Of a DNA stretch of 37,532 nt, positions 24,062 to 30,231 are shown one piece after another (position 1 is the stretch's first letter; the number at the start of each line of letters is the position of its first letter). The stretch comes from Bacteroidales bacterium (GTDB lineage Bacteria > Bacteroidota > Bacteroidia > Bacteroidales > WCHB1-69), in assembly GCA_031253655.1 (NCBI GenBank), contig JAIRVY010000093.1:1-37532 (forward strand), read 5' to 3'. Position numbers and translations under genes: made by a program. The notes below the pieces were generated by a model. The model was not told the DNA's origin, searched no databases, and saw nothing but the letters and a program-made list of their open reading frames with translations.

Positions 24062-24116
24062 TTCGGTGTGTGGGGCACTAAAATAAAGGGCGGGTTCGAT
24101 TCCCGCCACCGGAGCA
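24062..24116 (+). ncRNA. tRNA-like acceptor/T-arm minihelix element
   Basis: A 7-bp acceptor-like stem (TTCGGTG 24062-24068 with CACCGGA 24107-24113, one G.U pair) stacks on a T-arm of perfect form: stem GCGGG 24090-24094 / CCCGC 24102-24106 and the canonical 7-nt loop TTCGATT. The 21 nt between acceptor and T-stem (24069-24089) are too few for D and anticodon arms. No CCA follows; the end is G-CA. It lies between two small genes in the early operon. It may be a processed tRNA mimic, a decayed tRNA, or chance. Confidence 0.45.
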
Positions 24117-24152
24117 AAATTAATCATTAACCACTAATCATTAATCACTACT

Positions 24153-24437
24153 ATGAAAGTTTATCTCGCCGGCAAAATTTCAGGGCTTAATTATACGGAT
24201 ATTTTTGTGAAATTCAACGCAGCGGAATTTCTACTCAAGCAAGCCGGCTATACTGTAGTGAACCCTATCCGGCTGGTTTCGCAAGATTGGCTTTGGGAAA
24301 AGTGTATGAAAGTATGTATAGGCGGATTGGTGCAATGCGATGCCATTTACCTGTTGCCCGACTGGGCGGAAAGCAGGGGGGCAAAATTAGAATACCATAT
24401 TGCGCAAGAACTTAAACTTAAATTAATAGCATTATGA
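24153..24437 (+). CDS. DUF4406-like protein (nucleoside 2-deoxyribosyltransferase-like fold)
   Basis: A 94-aa protein starting 'MKVYLAGKISGLNY', with 'AGYTVVNPIR' and ending with 'CDAIYLLPDWAESRGAKLEY', the features of DUF4406 proteins, small relatives of nucleoside deoxyribosyltransferases. Common in phages; function is not established, with nucleotide metabolism a guess. It overlaps the next gene by 4 bp (ATGA). Confidence 0.7.
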   Translation: MKVYLAGKISGLNYTDIFVKFNAAEFLLKQAGYTVVNPIRLVSQDWLWEKCMKVCIGGLVQCDAIYLLPDWAESRGAKLEYHIAQELKLKLIAL

Positions 24438-24877
24438 TAAAATACATTATTACATCAGATGCCTTTACCGGCGAGGCGACACTTACCTACGATGAGAACG
24501 GTGAGCGCCCGACACTTGACTGCTTTAATACCAATATGCGAGAGGAGCAGCATAGGTGGATGATGCGTTGGGTTTGTGAAATGGCGATTAACCAAAATGC
24601 GTTACAAAGCGCATTAAGACATTGCAAACTGCCAAATCTCAAATTTCGGCAGATAGACTTTGACCCCACATTTGCCGATTTTTGGGCTATATACTTTAAA
24701 AACAGATACAAGGACAACAGCAGTAAAAAAGTAGCAGAAAAGCGGTGGAATGGTATAAGCAAGGGCGCTCAATTGGCAGCGTACAACTATGTGCCGCAAT
24801 ACTTTCTGCAAATACCGGCAGGCACGCAGCCGAAGTTAGCAGAAACATATTTAGGCAGTGAAGTTTGGATTAGATAA
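24434..24877 (+). CDS. hypothetical early protein (147 aa)
   Basis: Starts in the ATGA overlap with the DUF4406 gene, so translation is probably coupled. It has an aromatic-rich central part, 'REEQHRWMMRWVCEMAINQN', and 'FADFWAIYFKNRYKDNSSKKVAEKRWNG', which resembles replication-organiser C-terminal helices of phage small proteins but does not identify it. Soluble, no transmembrane segment. Confidence 0.55.
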   Translation: MIKYIITSDAFTGEATLTYDENGERPTLDCFNTNMREEQHRWMMRWVCEMAINQNALQSALRHCKLPNLKFRQIDFDPTFADFWAIYFKNRYKDNSSKKVAEKRWNGISKGAQLAAYNYVPQYFLQIPAGTQPKLAETYLGSEVWIR

Positions 24878-24885
24878 AACGAATT

Positions 24886-25215
24886 ATGGCAACAAAGATT
24901 AAGATTAGACTTTCCAGGCAAGAGTTTGAAACAATAAGTACCATTATTACTCATGCTGCAGACATTGTAGATGTTTTTGATGTAATCTCGTTATATACCA
25001 AAGAGGCGTTGGAAGATTTAAAATTTCGCTTTTTGTCGAAACAGTACAAGGTACAAAGCAGATATCAATTTAGCTTAACAATGGTTGAGATGTATATTTT
25101 TTTAAATAATGTTGGGGCAATTGGCTTGTACGAAAAGGCAGTGTGCGAATTGATTTACAACAAACAAATAGCCCCGCAGGTAAGCCGCGCCATACAAATG
25201 CGGATGGGGTTTTAA
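24886..25215 (+). CDS. hypothetical early protein (109 aa)
   Basis: Mostly helical soluble protein ('RQEFETISTIITHAADIVDV', 'EALEDLKFRFLSKQY', 'PQVSRAIQMRMGF'). No family recognised. 8 bp after the previous gene and 24 bp before the collagen-like gene. Confidence 0.55.
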   Translation: MATKIKIRLSRQEFETISTIITHAADIVDVFDVISLYTKEALEDLKFRFLSKQYKVQSRYQFSLTMVEMYIFLNNVGAIGLYEKAVCELIYNKQIAPQVSRAIQMRMGF

Positions 25216-25239
25216 ATAACAATTAAATACAAATTTATT

Positions 25240-25689
25240 ATGAAAAAAAATCATTTTGAAGTGCAAATGCAGGTACCGGTTACATTTTCAATACCGGAAC
25301 CAAAAGTAACCGTTTACAGGGGGGTAACTTCTTTCCTGTTTGATTCTCAAGAGCAGTTTGACGATTGGATTGCTTCAAACGGGAAGCAAGTAAAAGATGG
25401 AGATTTAATTCTTTTTAGAGACGAAACTCCTGAAATGTACAGAGATGGTGAAAACTTTGTGAAATTTAAAGGAGGCAAAGGAGAAGACGGTAAAAACGGG
25501 GAAGACGGAAAGGATGGGAAGAATGGAAAGGATGGTGAGAATGGAAAAAACGGTGAAAACGGTGCACAGGGTAAGAGCGCCTACGAGTCGGCAATTACGG
25601 GTGGGTACACCGGTAGCGAAACCGAGTTCAATACTTCCTTAGCAAGTATAGGTGATATCAACACAGTATTAACCACAATTATAGGATAA
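25240..25689 (+). CDS. collagen-like phage fibre protein (149 aa)
   Basis: Residues 1-75 are a globular N-terminal part ('FLFDSQEQFDDWIASNGKQV'). Residues 78-112 are twelve Gly-X-Y triplets (GGK GED GKN GED and so on), which would form a short collagen-like triple helix. The tail 'GKSAYESAITGGYTGSETEF' is the linker widely seen in phage tail fibres ('SAYE-A---G-TG-E-E'). It is likely a trimeric virion protein, yet it lies at the end of the early operon rather than with tail genes. The repeat DNA (about 25470-25575) is purine-rich and could vary in length by slippage. Confidence 0.65.
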   Translation: MKKNHFEVQMQVPVTFSIPEPKVTVYRGVTSFLFDSQEQFDDWIASNGKQVKDGDLILFRDETPEMYRDGENFVKFKGGKGEDGKNGEDGKDGKNGKDGENGKNGENGAQGKSAYESAITGGYTGSETEFNTSLASIGDINTVLTTIIG

Positions 25690-25691
25690 GT

Positions 25692-26810
25692 ATGAGTACA
25701 ATAGAAAACAATCTACAGATTATAAGCAACTGCAAAGAGGATATTAGGCAGGCAATAGAAAATAAGGGCGTAGGAATACCGCCTGCAACCCCTTTGGTGC
25801 AGTACGCATCTAAGGTAAGCGCAATTGCGCAAGGTGGCGGGGGTTGCGTTTCTGACGGGTGGCAGCCACATCCGGACTGGTGGGATATTGAGCAGATATT
25901 TAAAGATGACCCCGACCCGAATAAGAGGTGTATTGTTTTATTTAGCGATACGGTTGATGTCTATAATTTCAATTTTGGCAACAATAGCGGTTATTATAAA
26001 ACTTCTGACGGAAAAACAATAAATTATAATGGCAATTGGACGGCTGACCTTTCAAAAGACAAATCCGGAAAGCCTTTCGCCACAAGATATGCCATTTTTT
26101 ATTCTACAAATGTTAACCTTTCTTTTAATATAGCTACAAGCTTTATATTTTACCATGCGCTTTATATTTATATTGGTAATAACTCCGTTCCGACTTTCAG
26201 CCTTGGGGCGAAAGCAGCATATAGCCCACACCTTCCCTACTTTGAAGCTGTAAAAATGGATGCTACTGTTGTGTTAAACTCCGGTTTCTATGGAGCAAAC
26301 GCTTTTTTGAATACGGGATTGCAATATATAAACAGGCTGCCACCAGTTACAATTCCGGATATGTCTCTAAATAACACCTCATTGGGAGAACTTACCGTTC
26401 CTAAAAATTCATTTTATGTCCAAAGTTTCAGTAATGTAAGAACTTTAAAAAAATTAATACTCAATCATCCTTTACGAGATTACTTCAATCCATACAATTA
26501 TGTTGTACCCACTCTTAGTGATATGAGTATTGTGTGTGTTGAGACGCAGGAAGATCCTATTCAGTTTCCTGAATATAACGTTTCATTTCCACATGATTGG
26601 CGCCTTGACTTAGTAGGAATCCAATCTTATCAATCAGTTCTTGAAATATGTAATCGCTTAGAACCTGCCCCGCCTCCAGTGATTATTGAAGATGATATCG
26701 ATCCCAATATGCCACCTGTTGTAGTGACACCTACTGTACGCTGTAATTTTGCCAATAGACCCTATCTGGCTCAATTATTAGCTGATAAAGGATACGAATG
26801 TTATAGTTGA
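25692..26810 (+). CDS. putative tail-fibre/receptor-binding protein (372 aa)
   Basis: Starts 2 bp after the collagen-like gene. The N-terminus 'ENNLQIISNCKEDIRQAIENKG', then 'TPLVQYASKVSAI' and a Gly run, is the adaptor segment of many phage minor structural proteins. The rest is aromatic- and Asn-rich with leucine-rich BspA-like pieces ('LGELTVPKNSFYVQSFSNV', 'LKKLILNHPLRDYF') and ends in the 'RPYLAQLLADKGYEC' segment seen in Bacteroidetes surface proteins. Likely role: contact with the host surface. Function is inferred from composition and its neighbour. Confidence 0.5.
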   Translation: MSTIENNLQIISNCKEDIRQAIENKGVGIPPATPLVQYASKVSAIAQGGGGCVSDGWQPHPDWWDIEQIFKDDPDPNKRCIVLFSDTVDVYNFNFGNNSGYYKTSDGKTINYNGNWTADLSKDKSGKPFATRYAIFYSTNVNLSFNIATSFIFYHALYIYIGNNSVPTFSLGAKAAYSPHLPYFEAVKMDATVVLNSGFYGANAFLNTGLQYINRLPPVTIPDMSLNNTSLGELTVPKNSFYVQSFSNVRTLKKLILNHPLRDYFNPYNYVVPTLSDMSIVCVETQEDPIQFPEYNVSFPHDWRLDLVGIQSYQSVLEICNRLEPAPPPVIIEDDIDPNMPPVVVTPTVRCNFANRPYLAQLLADKGYECYS

Positions 26811-26837
26811 TAGTTATTAGAAATAATAGTATTCATT

Positions 26838-27182
26838 ATGGAAAAACAAAAAAACAGCGACATTGAAGTAGAAGTGAAATTTAGGGGCATGCCTATTGAA
26901 CAGCTGCCAGATTTTGAGTTTGCGTTTCATACGGAGTTACATTCGAAATCAACCTATATGTGTAGCAAGAGTGGAAACGAATTGGTAAACTGTACGATTA
27001 GCGAGGTCGGAGCGAACTTTCCGAAGATTGACACAACCGTAAAGTGCATTATTGAAAACCATAATTTCATGCCCGGACGCCTGTGCGTGCTTGTGCACAT
27101 AAAGTGGCCCGACCACGATTATGCAGATGGCGTGAGAAATGATATTTACAGGGAAAAGTTATCGTTAATACTTTCACCATAA
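26838..27182 (+). CDS. hypothetical protein (114 aa), possibly virion-associated
   Basis: A soluble, strand-rich protein ('DIEVEVKFRGMPIEQLPDF', 'PDHDYADGVRNDIYREKLSL'). The tail pattern PD-x-x-Y-x-DG-x-R-N resembles small proteins next to fibre genes in Bacteroidetes phages, by memory of patterns only. Follows the fibre-like gene by 27 bp. Confidence 0.5.
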   Translation: MEKQKNSDIEVEVKFRGMPIEQLPDFEFAFHTELHSKSTYMCSKSGNELVNCTISEVGANFPKIDTTVKCIIENHNFMPGRLCVLVHIKWPDHDYADGVRNDIYREKLSLILSP

Positions 27183-27191
27183 ATTCTGAAA

Positions 27192-27428
27192 ATGACAAAA
27201 AAAGGATACAACAGGCTAAACTATCTAAAACAGTGTAAAATCATTGTTGATATTGTGAATTTGCATTATAAGCCGGGTTATACCACTTATGCAGGGGTGT
27301 TCCGTACTTTTATTGAGCCGTTGTATCCCATGCACTACAATACGTTTATGAGAATAATAAATATGCCCAATGTTGACCGGCAAATTGAAAGGGAAATGGA
27401 GCACATCAAAAGGGCTTTCCAAAGGTGA
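27192..27428 (+). CDS. hypothetical protein (78 aa), last gene of the rightward early operon
   Basis: A basic helical protein ('LNYLKQCKIIVDIVNLHYKP', 'QIEREMEHIKRAFQR') with no recognised family; the C-terminal helix and basic residues would allow nucleic-acid binding. It ends 29 bp before the terminator hairpin. Confidence 0.5.
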   Translation: MTKKGYNRLNYLKQCKIIVDIVNLHYKPGYTTYAGVFRTFIEPLYPMHYNTFMRIINMPNVDRQIEREMEHIKRAFQR

Positions 27429-27457
27429 AAGTATGCCTGAGTTACGTAATTAATAGG

Positions 27458-27484
27458 AAGCTCTCTTACTTGAGGGCTTTTTTT
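27458..27484 (+). terminator. intrinsic terminator of the early operon
   Basis: AAGCTCTC (27458-27465) pairs with GAGGGCTT (27472-27479) through 8 bp with one G.U, a 6-nt loop, and then a T run (27480-27484, TTTTT A TT). The stem overlaps the stop codon of the leftward gene that ends at 27466, so the two opposing operons meet here. Confidence 0.8.
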
Positions 27485-27996
27485 ATTGCAAGTTCTGCAG
27501 TAACATCGGGCGCTAACTTTTTCATTGTATATTTATGCTCTGCCGAGCTATCTTCTACACGACAAACATATTCTTCCACGCTGTCCACATAGCGTTCGTG
27601 GTTGTGGTTAGTGGTACTTTGTGTTCGCATTAAGCCGTTGGTAAATGGTGTGCAGAAGCCTTGCAACGCTCTCACTACTATGCCGGGTATGTTTAGATAT
27701 TCAAGCATTTGCACTCGAATTTGTTCCGGCGTATATTCTGCGGTTTGCCCGTACCATTGGGTTACGATGTGCAGCTTAATGGTAAGGTCGGCATCCTGTA
27801 CCTGCTGCCCCATCGTGCGCCACTGGATGGGCACAAACTCAAAAAACACTGCCGGCGTTTCAAAGGGGGTTTCCTGTTCTATAAATTCAACGTTTTGGTT
27901 CCACAGGTCGAAGTGTTTAAAAAACGGTTCTCCGGTTTTGGGGTCAATGATTGATTTTAGTTTTTGCTCGTAGGCTAAATAAAGTTGTGCTAACAT
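27466..27996 (-). CDS. putative tail-terminator/neck protein (176 aa)
   Basis: Last gene of the leftward late operon. It has the look of minor tail proteins that cap the tail tube: 'FETPAVFFEFVPIQWRTMGQ', 'QVQDADLTIKLHIVTQWYGQ', a 'YTPEQIRVQMLEYLNIPGIV' helix and a strand-rich C-terminus, as in DUF3168/gpU-like proteins. It follows the gpG-like gene by 28 bp, and Mu-like phages carry such a gene near this point. The family is inferred, not matched. Confidence 0.45.
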   Translation of the reverse strand: MLAQLYLAYEQKLKSIIDPKTGEPFFKHFDLWNQNVEFIEQETPFETPAVFFEFVPIQWRTMGQQVQDADLTIKLHIVTQWYGQTAEYTPEQIRVQMLEYLNIPGIVVRALQGFCTPFTNGLMRTQSTTNHNHERYVDSVEEYVCRVEDSSAEHKYTMKKLAPDVTAELAIKKALK

Positions 27997-28024
27997 TCTA
28001 ATAATGATTACTGGTTAATATGGG

Positions 28025-28495
28025 TTACTTGTTAAATATTTCTTTGAGTTTGGTTTCTAATTTTTCGATGATTATTTTGTTGAGTTCGGGGTCGTTGCCC
28101 ATAAATTGGCGTTTTGGCATGGTGAAGCCGGCGCCCCTGCCGGCTTTTAATCCCTCATTATGTACTCTTCCGTATGGTTCTTTGCTTTTGAAGGCAGTGG
28201 GATTTGTCCAAATCACTACCGTTCCGGGCGATGTTTCTTTCACTTCGATGGAACGTGCTAAATCGCCGGTGGCACCTGTGAGTATTTTTCGTGTTTTTGC
28301 CACTCCTTTTGTCTTTTCACTTTGCCGGCGTTTTACCTCTTGCCACTTGTTTCTGCCCCATGCTTCGTTTTGGAAACTCTTTTTAAAGAAACTCACTGCC
28401 TCTTTTCCGGCGATAACCGGAGCGTACTTATCAAAGAACTCTTTGTATTCTGTGGTAAGGCGTTTGATATTTTGGTTAAATTCTTTTGGGGTCAT
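28025..28495 (-). CDS. phage virion morphogenesis protein (Mu gpG-like)
   Basis: A 156-aa basic protein: 'AWGRNKWQEVKRRQSEKTKG', 'RKILTGATGDLARSIEVKET', 'YGRVHNEGLKAGRG' and 'MPKRQFMGND' are the conserved blocks of the phage virion morphogenesis family (tail completion/head-tail joining). The MPKRQFMG motif is the family's C-terminal hallmark. It lies upstream of the tail-terminator-like gene and is separated from the MuF gene by a reversed cassette at 28496-29083. Confidence 0.85.
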   Translation of the reverse strand: MTPKEFNQNIKRLTTEYKEFFDKYAPVIAGKEAVSFFKKSFQNEAWGRNKWQEVKRRQSEKTKGVAKTRKILTGATGDLARSIEVKETSPGTVVIWTNPTAFKSKEPYGRVHNEGLKAGRGAGFTMPKRQFMGNDPELNKIIIEKLETKLKEIFNK

Positions 28496-28513
28496 AGTTT
28501 ATTATTATTTTCG
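28485..28513 (+). promoter_or_regulatory. candidate rightward promoter of the reversed cassette
   Basis: TTTG at 28485-28488, 17 bp, then TATTTTCG at 28506-28513 (one mismatch to TAnnTTTG). The same TTCG variant is seen at 29024-29031. Transcription would start about 28520 and read the gene at 28553. It overlaps the 5' end of the leftward gpG-like gene. Confidence 0.45.
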
Positions 28514-28552
28514 CGTTCAAATAGATGTTTAACATTTTGATTTCTTTTATAT

Positions 28553-28996
28553 ATGGATACACTTATAACAGCGGCTGTTAGTATAATAGCAGGAGCAATA
28601 ATTAGTGAGTTAATAAGATTTATGGTTCCTGTTTGGAAAAGGAAAATTAAAAGTGCGGTTCCGGAAAGGAAAAGCACAAGAGACAGGATACAGCTAAGTA
28701 TAAAGTATCCTTTTTTCATTGCGGCATACTTTTGTGTATTTAAGTATGTCTGCTTTGGCAAGTGGTTTGTGGTTTCATTCATAATAATTACGATTTTAAT
28801 GACTATTTTTATTACGTGGGATGTATTTTATTATTCGTTATTATTTGCAAGTTATGAGGCTAAAAAAGAACGGTTAGAGGATGATATCAAAAGGTGGACA
28901 CAGTACCTTGCGGATTGCAATAATAAGGATGAGACACGAAAGAAGATGATTTTAGACAAATTGGAGGCATTGAGAGTTGAGCTGAAAAAGATTTAA
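28553..28996 (+). CDS. membrane protein with C-terminal coiled coil, reversed in the late operon
   Basis: A 147-aa protein with hydrophobic segments near 4-25, 52-68 and 71-99, followed by a charged coiled coil (101-147, 'KKERLEDDIKRWTQYL', 'KKMILDKLEALRVELKKI'). It runs against the surrounding leftward late genes and has its own promoter candidate, so it behaves as an inserted moron cassette expressed in the lysogen. Its neighbour on the other strand is the nuclease-like end of the MuF protein. Superinfection exclusion, host-protection or toxin-immunity are possible; there is no sequence match to prove any. A 96-aa opposite-strand ORF overlaps it and is judged a shadow. Confidence 0.65.
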   Translation: MDTLITAAVSIIAGAIISELIRFMVPVWKRKIKSAVPERKSTRDRIQLSIKYPFFIAAYFCVFKYVCFGKWFVVSFIIITILMTIFITWDVFYYSLLFASYEAKKERLEDDIKRWTQYLADCNNKDETRKKMILDKLEALRVELKKI

Positions 28997-29001
28997 TTTT
29001 G

Positions 29002-29031
29002 TTTGTTATTAAAAAATTTATACTATCTTCG
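29002..29031 (+). promoter_or_regulatory. candidate rightward promoter of the hairpin RNA
   Basis: TTTG at 29002-29005, 18 bp, then TATCTTCG at 29024-29031, one mismatch to TAnnTTTG. It begins directly after the stop of the cassette gene and would start a transcript near 29036. Confidence 0.45.
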
Positions 29032-29035
29032 CCGC

Positions 29036-29096
29036 GTTAAAAGGAAATAGTAACAGCCTACCCCTGTAGGGTACGGAAATGGACTATTTCTTTTTT
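29036..29096 (+). ncRNA. compact two-tier hairpin RNA ending in a T run
   Basis: Outer stem GAAATAGT 29044-29051 with ACTATTTC 29083-29090 (extendable by AAG/TTT with one G.U). Inside is a second hairpin, TACCC 29059-29063 with GGGTA 29069-29073, flanked by CC/GG pairs. T run 29091-29096 follows. A promoter candidate lies just upstream. This could be an about 60-nt small RNA with its own terminator, or only a terminator of the cassette gene. The last bases overlap the end of the leftward MuF gene (its final Lys codons account for the T run). Confidence 0.4.
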
Positions 29097-30202
29097 ATTT
29101 TATCTGTCATTGAATATAAATATGCCCTACCATTCTTTAACTTGCGAACATTTAAGAACCATTCATTTTCAAGCAGTGTTACTTTATAATAGTAGAATTT
29201 ATCTACCATAGGATTTCCTTTGAAACAGTTAGCTTCGGCCACATATTCAGCATTCTTTAATACCGTATCTATTGTTCGCAGTATTTCATCTCGCGTCCAT
29301 TTATTTGGAAAAAAATCATACTGGAAATGTTCAAGACCTTTTCTGTTAAACCCTACCTGTATGGTTCCTTCGGAAGTTTTCTTTTCAATGATTACGTCCT
29401 TAAGCCTGCCAATTGCATTTTTAAGTGATTCGTTTCTTGCTATGTTATAAGTAGATTTTTCGACTTCTTCTTTTCGAGATTCACTCATTTTAAGGTAACT
29501 TGCCTTATCCGTAAAAATCTCTCCTGTTTCTGCCGGATTGCCTTCCAGCCCTGCCGGTGGCGTGTAGTTGTATGTTCCGTCTGTGGCGGGTTCGTCTGTT
29601 TCTTCCCAGTCGCATTTGCAGTTCCACAGGTTGCCGGGTTGATTCTCGCTCCAAAAGGGGTCATCTTTCGCCCATACTTTGCCCCAAAATATGCGGTGCT
29701 CTTCTCGTGGGTTTGCAGAACGTGAGGGGAGCCACTTAATATTTGGATACAGTTCGTTGCTTACCGGGTCGGCGTTAAAGTCATTCCACTGTTTTGCGGT
29801 TCTTGTGCGGGCAACTGTAGTATTATACTCTGCCACTTGGTAGCGATTAAAAGTGTTTAAAATAGCCTTTTTTATTTTAGGGTGTTCATTCTCCTGTAGC
29901 AACCGCGTGGCGTGGTAGGCTTTGAAGGCAGAGAATCGGCTCACATTCGCCTCAAGCTGCTGCTGCATATCAAAGTATCTGCTGCCGTATTCGCCGCTTT
30001 GTAATACACCGGAAACAGCTCGTTTAAGGCTTTCGCAGTAGGCACGGTACAGGTCAGTGTTAATTGTGCTGCTGTTGCCGGCTTTAATATCGGACAGTAC
30101 TTTTTCGTACAACTCCTTTTTGGTTAAGTTGTAGGGTGCGGTAAAAGTTGCCACGCACTCCATAACCTGTGATGTTGAGTTTCCGAAATAAAGAGTATCC
30201 AA
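29084..30202 (-). CDS. MuF-type minor head protein with C-terminal nuclease-like domain
   Basis: A 372-aa protein. Residues about 110-235 are MuF/gp7-like: 'PREEHRIFWGKVWAKDDPFW', 'NQPGNLWNCKCDWEETDEP', 'PAGLEGNPAETGEIFTD'. The C-terminal 275-372 is a separate domain: 'GFNRKGLEHFQYDFF', 'RDEILRTIDTVLKNAEYVAE', 'FYYYKVTLLENEWFLNVRKL', ending in a polylysine tail. This resembles the PBECR (phage Barnase-EndoU-Colicin E5/D-RelE-like) nuclease group described as fused to MuF, with H292 and R304 as candidate active residues. The start codon is TTG at 30200-30202; the frame is open upstream into the portal gene without an ATG, so the true start is uncertain. It follows the portal gene. Role: capsid assembly; the domain may be an injected effector. 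Confidence 0.75.
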   Translation of the reverse strand: MDTLYFGNSTSQVMECVATFTAPYNLTKKELYEKVLSDIKAGNSSTINTDLYRAYCESLKRAVSGVLQSGEYGSRYFDMQQQLEANVSRFSAFKAYHATRLLQENEHPKIKKAILNTFNRYQVAEYNTTVARTRTAKQWNDFNADPVSNELYPNIKWLPSRSANPREEHRIFWGKVWAKDDPFWSENQPGNLWNCKCDWEETDEPATDGTYNYTPPAGLEGNPAETGEIFTDKASYLKMSESRKEEVEKSTYNIARNESLKNAIGRLKDVIIEKKTSEGTIQVGFNRKGLEHFQYDFFPNKWTRDEILRTIDTVLKNAEYVAEANCFKGNPMVDKFYYYKVTLLENEWFLNVRKLKNGRAYLYSMTDKIKKK

Positions 30203-30231
30203 TATTTCAAGTCCGGGCGTTGGATGCGCCC

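Noticed and set aside
25470-25575. Repeat block considered as a CRISPR-like array
   Set aside because: Units are short, without spacers and in phase with Gly-X-Y codons; explained by coding repeats.
28492-28782. 96-aa leftward membrane ORF opposite the gene at 28553
   Set aside because: Its hydrophobic stretches mirror those of the longer rightward ORF, which has a coiled-coil tail and a promoter candidate; it would also overlap the gpG-like gene start.
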